From positions 1-56,605 of the forward strand of contig JBFWYO010000018.1 in the NCBI GenBank assembly GCA_050186335.1: 56,605 bases of DNA, written 5' to 3'. The DNA is from JBFWYO01 sp050186335 (GTDB lineage Bacteria > Pseudomonadota > Alphaproteobacteria > Bin65). Numbering within the stretch: position 1 is the first letter of the stretch; each line of letters opens with the position of its first letter. The notes beneath the pieces are model-generated. The model did not search any database and was not told where the DNA came from. It saw only the letters and a list, made by a program, of their open reading frames with translations. This document shows positions 16,438 to 23,636 of the stretch, in pieces. Position numbers and translations under genes: made by a program.

Positions 16438-16863
16438 TCACGATCGCCGGCCGGACTTGCGGCCAAACAGCTCGAGCCGATGGCCAACCAATTCGAAGCC
16501 GAGGTCGCGGGCGACGCGCTCCTGCAGGCGCTCGATTTCCTCGTTCTTGAATTCGATGACCTCGCCCGACTGGACATCGATCATATGGTCGTGGTGCTCG
16601 GACGGCGCCTCTTCGTAACGCGCGCGGCCATCGCCGAAATCGTGGCGCGAAAGGATGTTGGCCTCTTCGAACAAACGGACGGTTCGGTAGACGGTGGCGA
16701 TGCTGATGCGCGGGTCGATCTCGACAGCGCGCCGGTAGACCTGCTCGACGTCCGGGTGATCGGTCGCCGACGACAGCACGCGCGCGATGATGCGACGCTG
16801 CTCGGTCATCTTGAGACCCTTGTCCTGGCACATCTGTTCGATTCGGTGAGGCATTACGGTCAT
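16438..16863 (-). CDS. fur: Fur/Mur-family metal-responsive regulator
   Basis: The 141-residue protein is a Fur-type winged-helix repressor: CQDKGLKMTEQRRIIARVL, HPDVEQVYRRAVEIDPRISI, ATVYRTVRLFEEANILSRHD, then the metal-site block APSEHHDHMIDVQSGEVIEF. The C-terminal GFELVGHRLELFG resembles the Fur/Mur group of rhizobia, where the protein may sense Mn rather than Fe. The CxxC pairs of classical zinc-site Fur proteins are absent. The frame is open to 16923; the start at 16863 (MTVMPHRIEQ) is chosen on family length. It lies directly upstream of olsBA, so coupling is possible. Confidence 0.88.
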   Translation of the reverse strand: MTVMPHRIEQMCQDKGLKMTEQRRIIARVLSSATDHPDVEQVYRRAVEIDPRISIATVYRTVRLFEEANILSRHDFGDGRARYEEAPSEHHDHMIDVQSGEVIEFKNEEIERLQERVARDLGFELVGHRLELFGRKSGRRS

Positions 16864-16949
16864 GCTTTTGGTTCGATACTCAGCATCATACTGTTGATAA
16901 AGGCAAAGTCGACTCGGGGCCAAAGCCCCCGGAAATCCGGCCGAACTGC

Positions 16950-17375
16950 TTAAGGCTTACGCTTCGGGGATCGCCCGCCGGTGCCCAAGCCAATGTCCCG
17001 GGCCAGCTGCGACCGGCGCTTGGCATAGTTGGGCGCCACCATGGGGTAATCCGGCGCCAAATCCCAACGCGCGCGGTATTCCTCCGGACTCATATCATAC
17101 GCGGTCTTGAGGTGACGCTTGAGCATTTTCAGCTTCTTGCCGTCCTCGAGACAAATCAAATAGTCCGGTGTGACCGATTTTTTCACCGGCACCGCCGGCT
17201 TGGGCCGGTCCGTCTCGGCCGTTTCGGCGGCGTTCTGCGCTTTCAGGGCGGCGTAAGTCTCTTCGATCAACCGCGGCAGGTCGTTCACCGGCACGGTATT
17301 GTGGGCGACATACGAGGCGACGATCTCGACCGTCTGACCCAGTAAATCCTCGTCCTTTTTTTCGTCCTTTTGCAT
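16950..17375 (-). CDS. mucR: MucR/Ros-family transcriptional regulator
   Basis: MucR/Ros proteins are alphaproteobacterial regulators of exopolysaccharide, motility and cell-cycle genes with a single zinc-finger-like domain. The 141-residue product has the N-terminal oligomerisation part (TVEIVASYVAHNTVPVNDLP), a Lys/Pro linker, and the domain beginning DYLICLEDGKKLKMLKRHL. The end, YPMVAPNYAKRRSQLARDIG, is diagnostic. Of the expected metal ligands only C75, D78 and H88 are present; position 93, where Ros has His, is Tyr. This resembles Ros homologues reported to fold without zinc. A promoter is readable at 17416-17443. Confidence 0.92.
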   Translation of the reverse strand: MQKDEKKDEDLLGQTVEIVASYVAHNTVPVNDLPRLIEETYAALKAQNAAETAETDRPKPAVPVKKSVTPDYLICLEDGKKLKMLKRHLKTAYDMSPEEYRARWDLAPDYPMVAPNYAKRRSQLARDIGLGTGGRSPKRKP

Positions 17376-17415
17376 CGCGCCTTACCGCAGCCCTGCCCAA
17401 TCTTGCCAAGAAGAA

Positions 17416-17443
17416 CATATAGTATCGCAATCGGCGTCAGCAA
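17416..17443 (-). promoter_or_regulatory. Possible promoter for mucR
   Basis: On the minus strand: -35 TTGCTG (17438-17443), 16-bp spacer, -10 TATATG (17416-17421), about 40 bases before the mucR start. The rest of the 241-base gap between mucR and rimI shows no gene. Confidence 0.4.
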
Positions 17444-17616
17444 CGGTTACTCAAAAATCCCAGTAAAAGCGACCCTCTCAAGCGATCCGGCGGCTCGATT
17501 TATTGCAAATTTCGGGCCAATACGGCCGGATTTCATGATTATTACTTAAAGCGGCAGAGCGGATGGGCCGGAAGCCGGAACCCGGCCGCCCTGCCCCAAG
17601 GCCACCGACGGGCCGC

Positions 17617-18108
17617 TTAGGACCGCGTCAGATCGGCCTGCAGGACCAGTGCATCCTGGCGCCCGCCGCCGAGGCGGGCGTAATAGGCCGAGCGCCGGCC
17701 GACGGGCCGGAATCCGGCGCGTCGGTAGAGCGCCAGGGCGGCCGTATTGTCGGCCGCGACTTCGAGAAACAATGTGTTGGCGCCTCGGCTTTGCGCTGCT
17801 TCGCCGGCCGCCGCGAGCAGCGCGCGGCCGACACCGTGCCGGCGCCACGCCGGGACGACGCCGATCGAAACGATTTCCGCCTGGTCCGCCGCCGCCAGCG
17901 CCAGGACGAATCCGGCCGGCGACGGCGCCGCCGCCGGACCGCCGAACGCCAGTCGCGCGATCATGGACGGCAGGCCCATGATGTCGATGACCGAATTGGC
18001 GCTCCAGGTCTCGGTCGAGGTCGCCTCGTGCAGTGCGGCCACCACCAAGGCGTCGGTCGGGCCGGCCGGTCGAATCGTGAACGAAGCAGGTTGCGCGCGC
18101 GGGCTCAT
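17617..18108 (-). CDS. rimI: Ribosomal protein S18-alanine N-acetyltransferase RimI
   Basis: A GNAT acetyltransferase of 163 residues. It shows the acetyl-CoA loop VSIGVVPAWRRHGVGRALL (RxxGxG/A-type motif), LFLEVAADNTAALALYRRAG and FRPVGRRSAYY, which together are the RimI pattern. Its start overlaps the tsaB stop by four bases; tsaB-rimI is a very common pair. The frame is open further upstream but lies within tsaB. In this position it may also serve N-terminal acetylation of other proteins. Confidence 0.9.
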   Translation of the reverse strand: MSPRAQPASFTIRPAGPTDALVVAALHEATSTETWSANSVIDIMGLPSMIARLAFGGPAAAPSPAGFVLALAAADQAEIVSIGVVPAWRRHGVGRALLAAAGEAAQSRGANTLFLEVAADNTAALALYRRAGFRPVGRRSAYYARLGGGRQDALVLQADLTRS

Positions 18109-18794
18109 GCGCGGCGGGCGGCGGGCAGTTTCGCTTCCGGCGGTCGCATATAGAACGGCACCGCCGGCGGCAACGGCGCACCGGTCGTCGTATGGGCGGC
18201 CCACAGGCGCATCGCGACGGCGGCGACCGCGACCGCGTCAGGTGCCGCCGGCGGCGCGAAGCGCAGGCGCGGGTGCCCTTCCGCGAGCGCCGCCGCCAAG
18301 GCGGCCGATCCGTCGCCTGCCACCAGCCAGGCTTCGTCGTCGATCAGCCGCGCCACGGCATCGGCGGCGCCGACAATGTCGGCCGCCGCGGCTCGGCCGG
18401 CGGCATCGTAACAGCGCAAATAAAAATCGCCGCGCTTGGTATCGATCGCGACCAGCATCGGCAGCGGCCCGGGTTCGATCGCCTCGGCGATGGCATCGAA
18501 ACCGGTGACGCCGATCACCGGCAGATGCGCCGCGAGGCCGATGCCGCGTGCGACCGCAAGACCGATGCGCAGCCCGGTGAATGCGCCCGGCCCGACCGTG
18601 ACCGCCAGCGCCGTGAGTTCGGCATAGCTGGCGCGCGCCTCCGCCAGCACGGCTTCGAGCATGGGCACCAGGGCCTCGGCCTGGCCGCGCGCCATTTCGA
18701 CGCGGCGCGCCGCGACGACGACGCCATCGCGCCGCAACGCCGCCGAACACGCGTTGGCCGAACAATCGAACGCAAGAATCGTAACGCCGGTCAT
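18105..18794 (-). CDS. tsaB: tRNA threonylcarbamoyladenosine biosynthesis protein TsaB
   Basis: TsaB (YeaZ) is the ASKHA-fold scaffold partner of TsaD in t6A37 formation. The 229-residue product opens with VTILAFDCSANACSAALRRD and contains ALAVTVGPGAFTGLRIGLAV and ARGIGLAAHLPVIGV, the conserved blocks of the family, with LVAIDTKRGDFYLRCY later. It is coupled to rimI by a 4-base overlap. The upstream 102 bases separate it from the divergent VanX-like gene, so a promoter must lie there, although none stands out. Confidence 0.93.
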   Translation of the reverse strand: MTGVTILAFDCSANACSAALRRDGVVVAARRVEMARGQAEALVPMLEAVLAEARASYAELTALAVTVGPGAFTGLRIGLAVARGIGLAAHLPVIGVTGFDAIAEAIEPGPLPMLVAIDTKRGDFYLRCYDAAGRAAAADIVGAADAVARLIDDEAWLVAGDGSAALAAALAEGHPRLRFAPPAAPDAVAVAAVAMRLWAAHTTTGAPLPPAVPFYMRPPEAKLPAARRA

Positions 18795-18896
18795 GGCCCG
18801 ACTTTATCACGCGATTTGCGGCCGCTCGCCGGCTTGTTTGCGGACGGTGCGCGCGGCATGATCCGCGCGTCCGAACCGTACCGAAGGAGCGCGTGC

Positions 18897-19466
18897 ATGA
18901 CGTCGCTGGCCGATCTGTCGTTGCTGGAAATTGCGCCGCCGCTGTTCGATGTCGGCCATGACATTGCGTATGCGACGCCGCGCAACTTCACCGGCGCGCC
19001 GATCTATCGCCGCGCGGCCTGCTATCTGCATACGGATGCCGCGGCCAGGCTGGCCGAGGCGATCGCGCTGGCGGCGGCGATCGGGCTTCGGCTCAGGATC
19101 TTCGATGCGTTTCGCCCGAGCGAGGCGCAATGGAAACTGTGGAATCACACGCCCGATCCGGAGTTTCTGGCCGACCCGCGGCGCGGCTCGCCGCACTCGC
19201 GCGGGGTTGCGGTCGATCTGACCTTGATGGACGCGCAGGGCCGAGACCTGGACATGGGCACGCCGTTCGACGCGTTCACGCCCCTGTCGCACCATGGCAA
19301 CCGCGCCGTCGCGCCGGACGCGCAGCGCAATCGGCATTTGCTGATCGGCATCATGACCACGGCGGGTTGGGATTTTTACCGCAACGAGTGGTGGCACTAT
19401 CAGCTGTTCAACGCGCGCAACTATCCGGTCCTGTCGGATGCCGCGCTGCCGGAGCCGATGATGTGA
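18897..19466 (+). CDS. D-alanyl-D-alanine dipeptidase (VanX/DdpX family)
   Basis: A zinc peptidase of the VanX family that splits D-Ala-D-Ala. The 189-residue product shows FDAFRP (R73), the zinc motif SPHSRGVAVDLTL with H100 and D107, and NEWWHYQ with catalytic E164 and zinc ligand H167. This is a complete active site and the length fits the family. There is no clear signal peptide, so it is probably cytoplasmic. A good AGGAG lies before the ATG at 18897. No vanH or vanA partner is present, so recycling of peptidoglycan dipeptide or use of D-Ala-D-Ala as nutrient is more likely than glycopeptide resistance. Confidence 0.9.
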   Translation: MTSLADLSLLEIAPPLFDVGHDIAYATPRNFTGAPIYRRAACYLHTDAAARLAEAIALAAAIGLRLRIFDAFRPSEAQWKLWNHTPDPEFLADPRRGSPHSRGVAVDLTLMDAQGRDLDMGTPFDAFTPLSHHGNRAVAPDAQRNRHLLIGIMTTAGWDFYRNEWWHYQLFNARNYPVLSDAALPEPMM

Positions 19467-19475
19467 CGTTGCGCG

Positions 19476-20060
19476 TCAGACGATGCTGCAGACTTCGTCG
19501 AACGCGAAGCGCGGCATGCGCGGCGCCAATTTCGCGCCGGTGCCGTAGCCGAAATTGCACAGAAAATTCGATTTGAATCGCCCGTCCGGGAAGAACGCGG
19601 CGTCGCATTTGTCCTGGTCGTAGCCGGACATGGCGCCGCAATCCAGGCCGAAGCCGCGCGCCACGATCATGAAATAGGCGCATTGCAGCGTGCCGTTGCG
19701 CATCGCGGTCGGCGCCGCCGAGGGTTTGCCTTCGAACCAGGTGCGCGCATCGGGCTTCGCGCACATGCGCGGCAGGTGTTCGAAGAAGCGCTGATCGTTG
19801 GCGAAGATCGCGGTAACCGGCGCCGGCCTGGTCTGTTCGGCGTTCGCCGGGCTGAGCGCCGGGAGCAGCTTCGCCTTGGCCTCGGGCGAGCGCACGAACA
19901 CGATCCGCATCGGCTGGGAATTGGCGCTGGTCGGCCCGTGCTTGGCGATGTCGTAGATTTTGCGCAGCAGGTCGTCGGGCACTTCGCGCGGTTGCCACTC
20001 GTTATGCGTCCGGCCGTTCCGGAACAGCAAATCCCACGCCGCATCTTCGAGTTGCTTCAT
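19476..20060 (-). CDS. Nitroreductase-family protein (RutE/malonic semialdehyde reductase-like)
   Basis: A 194-residue FMN-dependent nitroreductase-fold protein. Blocks such as RNGRTHNEWQPREVPDDLLR, IYDIAKHGPTSANSQPMRIV and FMIVARGFGLDCGAMSGYD, and the C-terminal NFLCNFGYG, match the RutE/HadB subgroup, which reduces malonic semialdehyde (or related 3-oxo compounds) to 3-hydroxypropionate. No other rut gene is near, so the physiological substrate is open. The start at 20060 follows GGGGGAACC. It converges with the VanX-like gene, with nine bases between their stops. Confidence 0.82.
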   Translation of the reverse strand: MKQLEDAAWDLLFRNGRTHNEWQPREVPDDLLRKIYDIAKHGPTSANSQPMRIVFVRSPEAKAKLLPALSPANAEQTRPAPVTAIFANDQRFFEHLPRMCAKPDARTWFEGKPSAAPTAMRNGTLQCAYFMIVARGFGLDCGAMSGYDQDKCDAAFFPDGRFKSNFLCNFGYGTGAKLAPRMPRFAFDEVCSIV

Positions 20061-20132
20061 CTTGGTTCCCCCGTTTGCCGAACGGCCTAGCTTGGCCAAT
20101 CGACCGCGGGAAGGCAAGGCATGTGACGGCGG

Positions 20133-21278
20133 TCAGAGGCGGGGCGAGTCGTTGGTCGCCATGTCGGGGGGCGCCAGCCGGACATTGTCCAGGTCGAATT
20201 GGAGCAGTTCGTCGTTCGACATCAGATTGCGGATGTAGGCGATATAGGCTTCGCCGCGTTCCGAATAGGCATGCAATTGGCCGGCGAGGATGTACCCGTC
20301 GATGCGGATATCGGCGCGCCGCAGGTTGGCGCGTGCTTCGCGCATGGCCTTGTACTGCGGCATGGTGTTCAGATTGCGCGCGTATTCCTCGAACGTATGC
20401 GACAAGGCGGGAAACGCCTTGATGCGGAACGGCGGCTCGCCCTTGCCGTCCCAGATTGGCGCGATCGGCGTCATGCCCCAGGTCTCCGCCGTGATCTGGC
20501 CGAACAGCGCGTTGCCCCGCACGGCGAACGCCGACGTGCCCCAGCCCGATTCGGTGATCGCCTGCGCCAGCGCCAAGGACGGCGGGATGATATCGACGCG
20601 GTCGAGCAGCTCGTCGAACTTGGCGCCCTTCACCTTGTAGTAGGCGGCGAGCTTGGCCAGTTGCGACTGCTCGTCGAGGCTGAGCGCCCGACCGTTGGCG
20701 ACCTTGTTGCGGGCGTAGATCACGAAGGCACGCTGCGCCTGAATGCGCTCGTTGATCTTGAGCATCAATGGCAGTAGCGCGCGCATGAAGAATTGCCGGC
20801 GCGTCTCGAGGCTGGTGACCTGCCGGATGTCGGCCGGAATATGAACCAGATATAAACGCGGCACGGGCGCGCCCAGACGGATGCCGTCGAGCGTATACTG
20901 GTGCTGCTTGAAGACATCGATCGCTTCGTCGACCGAATCGACACGCCAGCCAAGCACCGGCTCGTCGACTTTCTTGGCCGCGTGCAGCAGCTTCTGCGCT
21001 TCGCTCGCCGGCGGCAGCGCCGCGCGGATGGCCGGCCGCGGCACCATGGCGATGACCGGCAGCAGACTGGGTGCGCCGATCACATCGATCGGTGACGGCG
21101 CGCCGGGTTCCGGCGCGGGCGGCGGCACCATCGACAAGGACGGGCGGACGGAAGTGGACTTGCTGGGCGCGTAGACGGCGGCCGCCACACCGGCGGCGAA
21201 AACGGACGCATAGGCGCAGACAATGGCGATCGAGAGACCGGAGCCGAGCAGGGATCGTTTGCCGGGTGGTTTCTCCAT
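20133..21278 (-). CDS. Bax-like glucosaminidase with N-terminal membrane anchor
   Basis: The 381-residue product has one transmembrane segment (about 12-36), a Pro-rich linker (about 50-90) and a C-terminal glucosaminidase domain of the Bax type. Catalytic Glu is probably E243 in ALAQAITESGWGTSAFAVRG, followed by ALFGQITAETWGM and LNTMPQYKAMREARANLRR. The domain should act on peptidoglycan in the periplasm. The ATG at 21278 has an AGGAGA upstream; the open frame extends 35 codons further without family support. A -10-like TATACT lies about 165 bases upstream. Confidence 0.85.
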   Translation of the reverse strand: MEKPPGKRSLLGSGLSIAIVCAYASVFAAGVAAAVYAPSKSTSVRPSLSMVPPPAPEPGAPSPIDVIGAPSLLPVIAMVPRPAIRAALPPASEAQKLLHAAKKVDEPVLGWRVDSVDEAIDVFKQHQYTLDGIRLGAPVPRLYLVHIPADIRQVTSLETRRQFFMRALLPLMLKINERIQAQRAFVIYARNKVANGRALSLDEQSQLAKLAAYYKVKGAKFDELLDRVDIIPPSLALAQAITESGWGTSAFAVRGNALFGQITAETWGMTPIAPIWDGKGEPPFRIKAFPALSHTFEEYARNLNTMPQYKAMREARANLRRADIRIDGYILAGQLHAYSERGEAYIAYIRNLMSNDELLQFDLDNVRLAPPDMATNDSPRL

Positions 21279-21493
21279 CCGTCTATTCTCCTTAGGCTGT
21301 ACGACACAGCGTGCCGGGCTGGGGGAAAAGTTAATGTCCACCCCCCGCCATTGCAAGCCGTGCGGCGCGACATATTGCTGCATCGCACCATAACGTGATC
21401 GCGCACAAAAAGTTCCGCGCCGGGCCGATCTGGCTAGCGACGTTGCGCCTAGTATATTGTTTTATCAGGATAATTCCTAGACCCTGGCGGCTT

Positions 21494-22057
21494 TCAGTAG
21501 ACCGCGCGGACTTCCACCACTTCCGGGATGTAATGCCGCAGCATGTTTTCGATGCCGGATTTCAGGGTTGCCGTGGAACTCGGGCAGCCGGCGCAGGAGC
21601 CGCGCATGGTCAGCATGACCACCCCGTCCTCGAACCCATGGAACACGATATCGCCGCCATCCTGAGCCACGGCGGGGCGCACGCGGGTATCGAGCAGCTC
21701 CTTGATCTGCTGGACGATCGGGTTGTCTTCGCCGCCTGTGGCATGACCGTCGGCCGACCCGCGGTCGGCGTTATCCAGCAGCACCGGCCGGCCGGCCGAG
21801 AAATGCTCCATGATGATGCCGAGAATGGCCGGTTTGAGCACCGGCCAATCGACGCCGCCGGCCTTGGTTACGGTAATGAAATCCCGGCCGAGATAGATCC
21901 CGGCCACCCCGTCGACGTCGAACAGCGCCTGGGCCAACGGCGAGCGGCCGGCCTCCGCGGCATCGGTGAAATCCGCCGTGCCATGCTCGAGTACGGTGCG
22001 CCCGGGCAGAAACTTGAGGGTCACCGGATTCGGGGTTTCTTCGGTTTGGATGAACAT
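21494..22057 (-). CDS. NfuA/NifU-type Fe-S cluster carrier
   Basis: The 187-residue product has the N-terminal Nfu_N domain starting MFIQTEETPNPVTLKFLPGR and the C-terminal NifU domain with the cluster-binding CxxC in MRGSCAGCPSSTATLK. It would carry or deliver 4Fe-4S clusters to target proteins such as MiaB. The length is normal for alphaproteobacterial Nfu proteins. The start at 22057 gives the canonical N-terminus; the frame is open 12 codons further. In related genomes this gene lies near tsaB/rimI. Here three cell-wall and reductase genes lie between. Confidence 0.92.
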   Translation of the reverse strand: MFIQTEETPNPVTLKFLPGRTVLEHGTADFTDAAEAGRSPLAQALFDVDGVAGIYLGRDFITVTKAGGVDWPVLKPAILGIIMEHFSAGRPVLLDNADRGSADGHATGGEDNPIVQQIKELLDTRVRPAVAQDGGDIVFHGFEDGVVMLTMRGSCAGCPSSTATLKSGIENMLRHYIPEVVEVRAVY

Positions 22058-22165
22058 GGCTGCGTTCCTGCGGTTGACGCGGAGACTTGCCAATTAGATG
22101 GGCCGAAGCGACGCCCGGGTCAAGACCGGGCGCGGCATCGATGCTCAGGGCGATCGGGATCTCGG

Positions 22166-23119
22166 TCATGCGCGCGCGCGGCCGAAACGTCGGTACCAGC
22201 GTACGAACGCCGACGGGGTGACGAACGCGAAATCGGCGGCGCGCGGATGCGCACGCAGCATCGTCATGTTGGCCTGGAAGCTCGCCGCCAGCGCCGGTTG
22301 CGCAAGATCGCCGGCGCGCAGCGCGAGCACCGCGTAGGGTGCCTCGCGCTCGGCCAGCAACCAGTCGAACATGGTCGCGGTCGGCCGCGGCGGATGCGCG
22401 AGGTTCATCGGCACGTAGGCATAGCCGGGCCAAGCGCCGTTCGGCGGCGGCGCGGTGCTGACCGGGATCGACCATAGGCGCCGCTGCCGGAACCGCGCCG
22501 CCTGCCGATAATCCTGCGCGGCCGGCCGGTACGGCACGCGCGAGACCGACGCGCGATCCGGCAGCGCCCCGCGCGACATTTCCGTTGCGTGATAGCCGGC
22601 CATGCCGGGCATGCCGGGCTCGAGCGTCAGATCGTACCGCACGCCCAGTTGCGCCAGCCGCGTCATTACCCGGTTGCTCATGAAGCCGTCGCCGAAGCGG
22701 AAGCTGCGCAAGCGGCGAGCGAATGCGCGTGCGTATGCGGCGCAGCCCAGTTCGACCACATGGTCGAGCCATGCATCGTCGCCGTGATCGATGACCCAAC
22801 GGCGGGCGGCCGCGTCCCAGCGATGCGCATGATTGTGCACGCCGATTTCGTCGCCGACGGCATGGCAAGCGTCGAGGAATGTTCGATCGCGCGTCGCCAG
22901 ATAGGCCGCATCGCCGTGCAGCATTTCGATCTGCGGATCCATGCGCAGATACCAACCGAAATGCACCGCGCGGCCGGTGGCGGCGGCAAAGTTTCTGCGC
23001 CATTCGGTCGACGCCGATTGCGCAAGGTGCCACCCGACCCAGTCGACCGGCAGCGCCGGATCGGGCTGCCGCAGGTCCGGTTCGACATCGACGCAGAACA
23101 GAAGCGGGACGATCGGCAT
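22166..23119 (-). CDS. Polysaccharide deacetylase-like (glycoside hydrolase/deacetylase fold) protein
   Basis: A 317-residue protein with LLFCVDVEPD near the N-terminus (a DVE-type motif 1 of the NodB-like fold), then DEIGVHNHAHRWD, where NodB enzymes have their metal-binding His motif. FRFGDGFMSNRVMTRLAQLG and YDLTLEPGMPGM follow. The His motif is HNHAH rather than the classical HSxxH, so the metal site is altered and catalysis uncertain. No signal peptide is seen. The substrate is unknown. The start at 23119 (MPIVPLL) is chosen; a TTG two codons upstream is possible. Confidence 0.62.
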   Translation of the reverse strand: MPIVPLLFCVDVEPDLRQPDPALPVDWVGWHLAQSASTEWRRNFAAATGRAVHFGWYLRMDPQIEMLHGDAAYLATRDRTFLDACHAVGDEIGVHNHAHRWDAAARRWVIDHGDDAWLDHVVELGCAAYARAFARRLRSFRFGDGFMSNRVMTRLAQLGVRYDLTLEPGMPGMAGYHATEMSRGALPDRASVSRVPYRPAAQDYRQAARFRQRRLWSIPVSTAPPPNGAWPGYAYVPMNLAHPPRPTATMFDWLLAEREAPYAVLALRAGDLAQPALAASFQANMTMLRAHPRAADFAFVTPSAFVRWYRRFGRARA

Positions 23120-23162
23120 ACCCAACCATACGGTAAATTGGCGGGGGCCGTTTTACGGATTA

Positions 23163-23525
23163 TTAGCCAGATTTATCCGACGCGGCGCGGCGAAGACCCG
23201 CCCCGGCGTGGCCTCGATCGTCCGCCAGCAGCCGCACGGCGTTGAAGATCAGAGCCAGGCTGTGCCCGCCGGACTGCGTCAGGATCGACTCGGGATGGAA
23301 CTGCACCGCCGCCAGCGGCAGCGACCGATGGCGCAGCGCCATGATCGGCCCCGCCGCGATGCCGCCGGTGACGATCAATTCGTCGGGGACGGCACGCGCC
23401 GGCAGGGCGGCGACGGCACGAAACACGTACGTGCTGGACCGATCGGTCGTCACGGCTTCGAAGCGGCCGTTTGCGGCAGAGGCGTCGATAAGGACGCGTC
23501 GGTTCGCCGAGCCTGGCCGCGCTGT
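23163..23525 (-). pseudogene. C-terminal remnant of a TrpG/PabA-type glutamine amidotransferase
   Basis: An open frame begins directly after a TAG at 23526-23528 and runs to 23163. Its distal part reads like the end of a class I amidotransferase: IMALRHRSLPLAAVQFHPES, with the catalytic His and Glu (H-P-E), then ILTQSGG. The N-terminal half of the domain, including the nucleophile Cys, is missing, and the GRYHSL-type block expected before it is not recognisable. No trpE, trpD or pab gene is near. It is best read as a decayed fragment. A short expressed protein from the GTG at 23453 cannot be excluded. Confidence 0.5.
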
Positions 23526-23636
23526 CCACGACTAAGCCCGTATACAATGCGCCTCGAAAATCAGATGCATCCGCTCGCCCGCCAGGCATTGACGCCGGGG
23601 GCAAGCGGACGCACGCGGCACGCAGCCGGCCGAGCG

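Noticed and set aside
15588..16577. N-terminal extension of the OlsA-like frame to 16577
   Set aside because: The extra region is an out-of-frame shadow of olsB; the PlsC-type protein begins at 15587.
18897..19466. Glycopeptide resistance gene vanX
   Set aside because: No vanH, vanA or vanRS genes are nearby and the organism is Gram-negative; a dipeptide-recycling role is more likely.
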